A stretch of 64,000 nt of DNA from Fulvivirga sp. M361. Its GTDB lineage: Bacteria > Bacteroidota > Bacteroidia > Cytophagales > Cyclobacteriaceae. Shown in pieces: positions 58,377 to 64,000 of this stretch (position 1 is its first letter; the number at the start of each line of letters is the position of its first letter). Made by a program: the position numbers and the translations under genes. Below the pieces are notes generated by a model. It was given only the letters and a program-made list of their open reading frames with translations, was not told the origin of the DNA and did not search any database. The DNA lies in the NCBI RefSeq assembly GCF_007097395.1, contig NZ_VKDC01000013.1:97358-161357 (forward strand), read 5' to 3'.

Positions 58377-59714
58377 ATGAATCAAGCAGCAAGTAAAAGT
58401 AAATGCATTGTTCTCTTACTATTCCTTTCATTTCTTCTGTCACCGGTTGTACTTCCGGCCCAGCAGTTGTCATTGGCACCTTCTGACTTTACCAAAGACG
58501 GTGCATGGTGCTGGTTTTCTGATCCCAGGGCCGTTTACTTGCACGGCAGTCAGCCTTCCGTTGTTTCCGGATGGGTGAAAGAAGATGGAACGATTGAAGC
58601 AGGTATCCTTAATTTATCCAATAAGACGATCAGCACATTATCACTTTATGATCAATTGGAAAAAGACGACCATGATAACCCCGCGTTTTTACCTTTAGCA
58701 GGTGATAAGGTCATGGCATTTTACACCAAACACGTTAAAAAATACGTGTACTATCAAAGCATTACCGTGAGTGAAACGGAAAGTACCGTTACAGACCCCA
58801 TAACGTTTGACCCGATCTCTGAGGAAGAGCTTAAGAAGTTTCCGCTGAAACAAGTTACCTATGCTAATCCGTTTCAATTAAAAGCGGAAAATGATCGGAT
58901 CTATTGCTTTGGCCGATGGACCGGGTATAAGCCGAATGTCATGTGGTCGGACGATAACGGGGCCAGCTTCACAAAATCCAGGGTATTCATAGCTTCAAAA
59001 AACTGGGACCCGCAAAACCGCCCATACGTCAAATACCATTCGGATGGTCAGTCAAAGATCCATATCGTGTTTACTGATGGACACCCCAGGCGTGAAAAGA
59101 CGAACTCTGTGTATTATGCCTACTATGAAAAAGGCAGTTTCTGGAAAGCGGATGGTACGCTCATTTGTGCTTTGAAGGATGCGCCGTTTGCCCCGGACCA
59201 GGCTACCGTAGTATATAAAGCTACGGAAGCGTCAGGACGTGCATGGGTGCATGACATAGCACTCAATGATCAGGGAGATCCGGTTATTTTATATGCCAGG
59301 TACCCTACGGAAGAAGACCACCAATATTACTATGCCAATTATTACAAGGATAAATGGGTGGATTCGAAGATATGTGATGCCGGCAAATGGTTTCCGCAGA
59401 CCCCGGAGGGACAATACGAACGGGAGCCCCATTATTCGGGTGGCCTGACCCTAAACCCGGTTGACCCGAATGAACTATTTGTTTCCCGGGAAATTTCCGG
59501 GGTTTTTGAGATCGTAAAATATGTAACGCGCAATGATGGCAAGTCATGGGAGCAAACACCGATCACTAAAAACTCAACATATGACAATGTACGTCCTTAC
59601 ATACCACGGAACATGAAGAAAAATGATCCTTTGGTACTCTTATGGATGCAAAACGAAAAATACATTCATTACACAGATTTTAAATCCTCTATTCGCTATT
59701 TAATCACCCCATAA
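58377..59714 (+). CDS. BNR_4-repeat beta-propeller protein, lyase-like
   Basis: A 445-residue exported protein with a signal peptide ending PAQQ. It has the BNR_4 opening DGAWCWFSDPRAVYLHG, the core DDHDNPAFLPLAGDKVMAFY, and SDDNGASFTKSRVFI with PYVKYHSDGQSKIHIVFTDGHP. This fold occurs in several polysaccharide lyases (for example ulvan-type PL24/PL25) and in related uncharacterised proteins. It sits between the sulfatase and GH105, and GH105 normally acts on unsaturated uronides made by lyases. That pairing supports a lyase role, but no catalytic residue can be assigned. Confidence 0.68.
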   Translation: MNQAASKSKCIVLLLFLSFLLSPVVLPAQQLSLAPSDFTKDGAWCWFSDPRAVYLHGSQPSVVSGWVKEDGTIEAGILNLSNKTISTLSLYDQLEKDDHDNPAFLPLAGDKVMAFYTKHVKKYVYYQSITVSETESTVTDPITFDPISEEELKKFPLKQVTYANPFQLKAENDRIYCFGRWTGYKPNVMWSDDNGASFTKSRVFIASKNWDPQNRPYVKYHSDGQSKIHIVFTDGHPRREKTNSVYYAYYEKGSFWKADGTLICALKDAPFAPDQATVVYKATEASGRAWVHDIALNDQGDPVILYARYPTEEDHQYYYANYYKDKWVDSKICDAGKWFPQTPEGQYEREPHYSGGLTLNPVDPNELFVSREISGVFEIVKYVTRNDGKSWEQTPITKNSTYDNVRPYIPRNMKKNDPLVLLWMQNEKYIHYTDFKSSIRYLITP

Positions 59715-59716
59715 AC

Positions 59717-60856
59717 ATGATGAGTACTTTCTATACATTAAATACAGGCATGCACAAGATCATTATGATACTAGGAATGGTCTTTTTACTATCTCCACGT
59801 GTGCATTCACAAGAGACACCGGAGAAAATACTGGGTGAAATGAAACGGGTGGCTGACTGGCAGACAACCCATTTCAGAGATACGTACAGTGGCCGGGAGG
59901 AGCCTCATCATATCCGGGACTGGACGAATGGAGCGCTTTATGTAGGTATGGTCAAATGGGCAGCGCTTGCCCCGGATGATCAATATTACAAATGGCTTTA
60001 TCAAATTGGTGAAGAGGGAAAATGGGACCTCCATTGGCGTAAATACATGGCGGATGATCATGCGGTAGGGCAGATGTACCTGGAACTTTATCGTAAATAC
60101 CAGGAGCCTAAAATGATCCAAAAGACCCGGGAGCGGTATGACTGGATCATGAAAAACCCAAGCAAGCAACCTATTGAGATGGGGCAGTATGAGCATTTAG
60201 AGCGATGGACCTGGTGTGACGCTCTTTTTATGGGACCACCGGTATGGGCCAAGCTGTCAAGCATTACCGGTAAGAAAAAATACAGTAAATGGATGCTGGA
60301 CGAGTATAAAGCAACCGTCGATCATTTGTTTGACCCTCAGGAAAACCTCTTTTTCAGGGACAATACCTTCATAGAGAAAAGAGAAAGCGGTCATAAGATA
60401 TTCTGGTCGCGCGGAAACGGCTGGGTATTTGGAGGCCTTACCCTGTTGATGGATGAATATGAAAAAGACTCAAAAGAGTACGCCTACTTCAAGGACATCT
60501 ACCTGAAAATGGCCAAAAAACTGAAACAGATCCAGACCCCTCAGGGCCATTGGGCCATGAGCTTATTAGGACAAGACCTGTACCCGACACCTGAAACCAG
60601 TGGGACTTCGTTCTTTACATTTGGACTGGCCTGGGGCATAAACAATGGCCTGCTCAAACGGGATGAATATGAGCCTGTAGTCAAAAAGGCCTGGAATACA
60701 TTGTTATCTCATATTACAGAAGAAGGTATGCTAGGGTATGTCCAACCCATAGGAGCTGCCCCCGGGAAAGCCTGGCCGGATAAAACGGAGGTGTATGGCA
60801 GTGGGGCCTTCCTGGCTGCGGGTTCAGAAGTTTACAAGCTGTATGGAGGTCGCTAG
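59717..60856 (+). CDS. GH105 unsaturated-uronyl hydrolase
   Basis: A 379-residue protein; the start is ambiguous between 59717 and 59750 (MHKIIMILG), the latter leading straight into the signal peptide ending VHSQ. The alpha6/alpha6 barrel has the family motifs RDWTNGALYVGMVKWA, KYMADDHAVGQMYLELY (catalytic aspartates), WTWCDALFMGPPVW, and FWSRGNGWVFGGL. GH105 enzymes remove the unsaturated uronic acid from lyase products. It is the last gene of the plus-strand arm, starting 3 bp after the BNR_4 gene, and the 152-bp repeat array begins 15 bp after its stop. Confidence 0.92.
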   Translation: MMSTFYTLNTGMHKIIMILGMVFLLSPRVHSQETPEKILGEMKRVADWQTTHFRDTYSGREEPHHIRDWTNGALYVGMVKWAALAPDDQYYKWLYQIGEEGKWDLHWRKYMADDHAVGQMYLELYRKYQEPKMIQKTRERYDWIMKNPSKQPIEMGQYEHLERWTWCDALFMGPPVWAKLSSITGKKKYSKWMLDEYKATVDHLFDPQENLFFRDNTFIEKRESGHKIFWSRGNGWVFGGLTLLMDEYEKDSKEYAYFKDIYLKMAKKLKQIQTPQGHWAMSLLGQDLYPTPETSGTSFFTFGLAWGINNGLLKRDEYEPVVKKAWNTLLSHITEEGMLGYVQPIGAAPGKAWPDKTEVYGSGAFLAAGSEVYKLYGGR

Positions 60857-60870
60857 GGTACAGTCGTCGT

Positions 60871-62255
60871 CAATGACGTCGGGTAAAGAAAAAAATACCC
60901 GGACATCCCTGCGAGGGAGGATACGACCGCGGCAGTCTCCAGGTCGTGTGGAGTAAATGGACTTAGTATGCGTCCGGCGATGATGGGATTGCTTCTTCCT
61001 CCTTCGTCGTCCTCGCAATGATGTGGGGTTAGTAAGGAAAACAAAAATACTGAACGTCACTGCAAGGGAGTTTGCGACCGCGGCAGTCTCCAGATCGTTC
61101 GGTACGAATCGACTTAGTCCGTGTCCGGCGATGGTGAGATTGCTTCTTCCTCCTTCGTCGTCCTCGCAATGACGTGGGGTTAGTAAGGAAAACAAAAAAA
61201 TACTGAACGTCCCTGCGAGGGAGTTTGCGACCGCGGCAGTCTCCTGATCGTTCGGTACAAATGGACTTAGTTTGCGCCCGGCGATAGTGAGATTGCTTCG
61301 TCCTCCTGTCGTCGTCCTCGCAATGACGTGTGGTTAGTAAGGAAAACAAAAAAATACTGAACGTCCTTGCGAGGGAGGATACGACCGCGGCAGTCTCCAG
61401 ATCGTTCGGTACAAATCGACTTAGTCCGTGTCCGGCGATGGTGAGATTGCTTCTTCCTCCTTCGTCGTCCTCGCAATGACGTGGGGTCAGTAAGGAAAAC
61501 AAAAATACTGAACGTCACTGCGAGGGAGGATACGACCGCGGCAGTCTCCTGATCGTTCGGTACAAATGGACTTAGTTTGCGCCCGGCGATAGTGAGATTG
61601 CTTCGTCCTCCTGTCGTCGTCCTCGCAATGACGTGTGGTTAGTAAGGAGAATAAAATAATACTAAACGTCCCTGCGAGGGAGGATACGACCGCGGCAGTC
61701 TGCTGATCGTGTGGTGCAAATGTACTCAGTGTGCGTCCGGCGATAGTGAGATGGCGCCTTCCTCCTATCGTCGTCCTCGCAATGACGTGTGGTTAGTAAG
61801 GAGAATAAAATAATACTAAACGTCACTGCGAGGGAGTTTACGACCGCGGCAGTCTGCTGATCGTGTGGTGCAAATGTACTCAGTGTGCGTCCGGCGATGG
61901 TGAGATTGCTTCGTCCTCCTATCGTCGTCCTCGCAATGACGTGTGGTTAGTAAGGAGAATAAAATAATACTAAACGTCACTGTGAGGGAGGGCACGACCG
62001 CGGTAGTCTGCTGATCGTGTGGTACAAATGGACTTAGTGTGCGTCCGGCGATGGTGAGATTGCTTCGTCCTCCTATCGTCGTCCTCGCAATGACGCGTGG
62101 GTAGTAAGAAGAATAAAAAAATACTCAACGTCACTGCGAGGGAGTTTACGGCCGCGGCAGTCTGCTGATCGTGCGGTACAAATGGACTTAGTTTGCGTCC
62201 GACGATGATGGGATTACTTCTGCCTCCTATCATCGTCATCAATGACGTGTATAAA
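60871..62255. repeat. Nine tandem units of a 145-154 bp repeat with internal palindromes
   Basis: The landmark CAATGACG recurs at 60871, 61016 (variant), 61167, 61321, 61474, 61626, 61780, 61934, 62088 and 62240, giving nine units. Each unit starts near ACGTCACTGCGAGGGAG, contains GCGGCAGTCTCC, then a central GTACAAATG region, and GAGATTGCTTC with TCCTCGCAATGACGT, which is roughly the reverse of the beginning. Each unit can thus fold into a long hairpin. The TTGCGAGG...GCAATCTC core is a widespread bacterial interspersed repeat type. Apparent reading frames across it repeat the same peptide and are not genes. Confidence 0.92.
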
Positions 62256-62493
62256 ATAGATTGTTGTTTGGAAAAAGCGCGGCACTCCCCTGGTAGAATA
62301 AGCGACTCGTGCTGAAAGCATTTACGTCATTGTAAACCGGACTTGCAACAAAAAATTGGAGCGCATTAGGCTTTGCTAAATGTACTCCGGAAGGGGGCAA
62401 ATGACGTGAAAAAGAAAACAGTCGCTTGCCTCTCATGGCAAGTGACAGCTATCCATGAGGCCTCCGGCCGGTTTCGTCAATTATTGTCGTTAA
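62256..62493. other. Non-coding stretch with one clear hairpin
   Basis: A 238-base gap between two repeat arrays. It contains a hairpin at 62421-62446 (GTCGCTTGCC / GGCAAGTGAC, one wobble pair, 6-base loop). The loop segment CTCATGG is complementary to CCATGAG about 15 bases downstream, so a pseudoknot-like alternative fold is possible. No gene was recognised. Confidence 0.4.
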
Positions 62494-62755
62494 TTTCAGG
62501 ACGCCACAAACACCAAATAATATTCTGCCCGGGATAGTTACGACCTTTTCCGGGGAAATAAAATTCTTCCCAGGGAGCTTTATACCCTTTCCGGGGAGGG
62601 ACGTCACCCTTCCGGGGAGCTATATTAAGTCTTCCGGGGTAACTTTTCCTCCTTCCGGGGAGGGACATCACCCTTCCGGGAGGCTGTACGAACCTTTCCG
62701 GGCAGTTTTTCTCTTTCAGGAATGGCCTGCTTCCCTTCCGTGTGGCGTCCTGAAA
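62494..62755. repeat. 262-bp element: eleven 19-22 bp units with core TTCCGGGGA, enclosed by a 15-bp inverted repeat
   Basis: TTTCAGGACGCCACA at 62494-62508 is the exact reverse complement of 62741-62755. Between them TTCC-type cores recur at 62526 (variant), 62548, 62567, 62589, 62610, 62632, 62653, 62674, 62696, 62715 (variant) and 62736. Steps are 19-22 bp. Units at 62589 and 62653 are nearly identical over 21 bp. No coding frame or transposase is present. Confidence 0.88.
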
Positions 62756-62779
62756 AAAGTTGACAGGTTTTTAGTTAAT

Positions 62780-63027
62780 TCTGCTAGTGGTTTACAATGT
62801 TAAACATTAATCCTAATTGTACATTACAAAGATTGCTTCAATCCTAGTGTAAGTAGACAGGCCAGGATATAGTCCTGCATGGTGTTGTCGCTCTCAAGTC
62901 TAATCCTGCATTTTATTGTCATTTTATTCATTGTCCTGTAATAGGTTTACGTTTTAGCTAATAGTCCTTAAGCTGGTTTACATCTCTATAATTTTGTCCT
63001 AGGCTTGGTTTACATTATCAGGACCTA
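62780..63027. repeat. Eight-unit degenerate direct-repeat array of 30-32 bp period
   Basis: The tetramer TCCT (TCTG in the first unit) recurs at 62780, 62811, 62842, 62873, 62904, 62934, 62965 and 62997. Steps are 31, 31, 31, 31, 30, 31 and 32. Four units (the first, sixth, seventh and eighth) also share GGTTTACA/G about 10 bases after it. Other positions are poorly conserved. It starts 25 bp after the inverted-repeat element. Confidence 0.75.
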
Positions 63028-63085
63028 AATATTTGATCTTAAAATTTGTCACTAAATGTGTTCCAGGGCGCGCCCGGCACCTACT

Positions 63086-63108
63086 CCCTTCATCCTTAAG
63101 GGCTTTTT
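63086..63108 (+). terminator. Weak intrinsic-terminator-like hairpin
   Basis: CCCTT (63086-63090) pairs with AAGGG (63098-63102), followed by CTTTTT. It lies between the 31-bp array and the start of the nucleotidyltransferase-HEPN gene. The stem is short. Confidence 0.35.
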
Positions 63109-63168
63109 AAATCCACGAAATATTGACCTATATTTAGTGCCAGGAAAGGACACTTTTATCTTACTCCC

Positions 63169-64000
63169 GTGAACGAAGCATTACAGAAATTACCCTTTAC
63201 CAAACAGGAAGAACTACAGAACATCACCAAACTACTCAGTAACATGAAAAAAGTAGAAATGGTGATCCTCTTCGGCAGCTATGCCCGGGGCGAATATGTG
63301 GAAGACACCTACGTAGAAAAAGGCATCCTCTACGAATACAAAAGCGACTATGACCTGCTGGTAGTCACCCTCCATGACGACCTGAAGTGCCACCTGAAAA
63401 TAGAAACTAAAGTGAACGAGGTATTACGGGATACCGGCATCGTGAAAACACCCATCAGCCTCATCTTCCACTCCGGCAAGCACCTGAACCAGTCCCTGAT
63501 GCAGGGCAACTATTTCTTCAAGGACATTAAAAAAGAAGGTATTGTACTGTATGACACCGGCAAGGTACACTTGCAAAACCCTAAGAAGCTCACCGCGGAA
63601 GAGGCCCGGCAAAAGGCACAGGGGTATTTTGATCAGTGGTATGAAAGTGCTAATGGTTTTTACAAGACTTATAAGTTTAACCTTTCAGAAAACGATCTAC
63701 ATCTGGCAGCCTTCCAACTCCACCAAGCCACAGAACGTTACTACACCACCATCCTGCTGGTCTACACAGACTACCGTCCCAAAGAACATGACCTGGAGCG
63801 GCTGGACCTTCGGGTAAAAAACTGTGACCCTCGCTTTGCGGTATTCCCCCACTCCACCGATGAAGAAAAACGGCTTTTTGAGTTGCTTCGAAGGGCCTAT
63901 GTAGATGCGCGCTATAAGATGGATGAGTATAGTATTTCTAAAGAGGAGCTGGACTACCTGGCCGAGAAGGTGGAACAATTGAAGGGGCTTACGGAGAGGC
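63169..64000 (+). CDS. Minimal nucleotidyltransferase-HEPN fusion protein, 3' end outside window
   Basis: A GTG start at 63169; an in-frame stop lies 43 bp upstream and no in-frame ATG lies between, so GTG is the likely start. At least 277 residues. The nucleotidyltransferase part has LFGSYARGEY (G36) and a DxD-type SDYDLLVV (D60, D62), with a longer spacing between them than in free MNT proteins. From about 165 a helical HEPN-like region follows (LAAFQLHQATERYYTTILL, DYRPKEHDLERL). I see R203-x3-H207, not the classic RX4-6H spacing. Such fusions occur in Bacteroidota, and separate HEPN/MNT proteins form toxin-antitoxin pairs. Codons are richer in G and C than in neighbours (many CTG, CTC, CCC), a sign of recent arrival. 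Confidence 0.82.
   Translation, partial: MNEALQKLPFTKQEELQNITKLLSNMKKVEMVILFGSYARGEYVEDTYVEKGILYEYKSDYDLLVVTLHDDLKCHLKIETKVNEVLRDTGIVKTPISLIFHSGKHLNQSLMQGNYFFKDIKKEGIVLYDTGKVHLQNPKKLTAEEARQKAQGYFDQWYESANGFYKTYKFNLSENDLHLAAFQLHQATERYYTTILLVYTDYRPKEHDLERLDLRVKNCDPRFAVFPHSTDEEKRLFELLRRAYVDARYKMDEYSISKEELDYLAEKVEQLKGLTER

Noticed and set aside
60824..62242. Minus-strand reading frames across the 152-bp array with repeating peptides (HCEDDEGGRSN type)
   Set aside because: They simply translate the tandem repeat, with the peptide repeating at the repeat period. No start context or known domain.
62239..62671. Two minus-strand frames over the hairpin region and the TTCCGGGGA array
   Set aside because: The second frame repeats a proline/glycine/lysine pattern that follows the DNA period. 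The first spans part of the repeats. Neither looks like a conserved gene.
60871..63027. CRISPR array
   Set aside because: Unit sizes (152, 21.5, 31 bp) and degenerate units do not give identical repeats with unique spacers of equal length, and no cas gene is present.
63067..63076. GGGCGCGCCC palindrome before the terminator-like hairpin
   Set aside because: It is a short GC palindrome with no second copy or context to support a site.

Overview
The window looks like a chromosomal segment of a marine, polysaccharide-degrading member of the Bacteroidota (Cytophagales-like). The grounds are a SusC/SusD pair, a one-polypeptide hybrid two-component regulator, C-terminal type IX secretion sorting domains, many lipoprotein or Sec signal peptides, and a TAnnTTTG-type promoter element. 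No rRNA, tRNA, phage or transposase gene was seen.

Layout. (1) 1-13.2 kb is a mixed minus-strand region: the truncated end of a GH86-like agarase/porphyranase with a T9SS tail, a NodB-type polysaccharide deacetylase, a DoxX-like protein with a Crp/Fnr regulator, an eCIS-core (DUF4157) toxin-like protein, an ECF42-type sigma factor with its DGPF partner, a DUF2914 membrane protein, a yellow/MRJP-like lipoprotein, and a VOC protein divergent from an HxlR regulator. (2) 13.3-21.5 kb is a tight minus-strand operon: MaoC hydratase, SDR, zinc-type dehydrogenase, Gfo/Idh oxidoreductase, and a symmetrical block of two class III CoA-transferases bracketed by two solute-binding-protein-fold proteins that lack signal peptides. 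An AraC regulator and a RhaT-like symporter follow. This is the most unusual metabolic block here. (3) 24.3-31.3 kb is a non-phosphorylating L-fucose/L-galactose type catabolic cluster: dehydrogenase, LacI regulator, lactonase, FucP symporter, aldo-keto reductase, mutarotase and a second LacI. Two palindromic operators share one core sequence. (4) 31.4-60.9 kb is a large polysaccharide utilisation locus. A minus-strand arm holds GH29, GH43-CBM6 and two sulfatases that each carry a single disabling lesion. A hybrid two-component regulator follows, then a plus-strand arm with SusC, SusD, a glycan-binding lipoprotein, GH29, a beta-helix protein, GH16, a second beta-helix protein, an intact sulfatase, a BNR_4 propeller and GH105. 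(5) 60.9-63.2 kb has no convincing gene and carries three different repeat arrays in a row (periods about 152, 21.5 and 31 bp). The 21.5-bp array is enclosed by a perfect 15-bp inverted repeat. (6) At the right edge is a GTG-initiated nucleotidyltransferase-HEPN fusion that runs off the window.

How the parts fit. GH86-like and GH16 agarase/porphyranase-type enzymes, GH29 enzymes and sulfatases point to a sulfated red-algal galactan such as porphyran or agar. There the GH29 enzymes could release L-galactose, which is 6-hydroxy-L-fucose, and feed it to the L-fucose-type oxidative cluster next door. That link is an inference. The substrate of the CoA-transferase/binding-protein operon cannot be read from the sequence.
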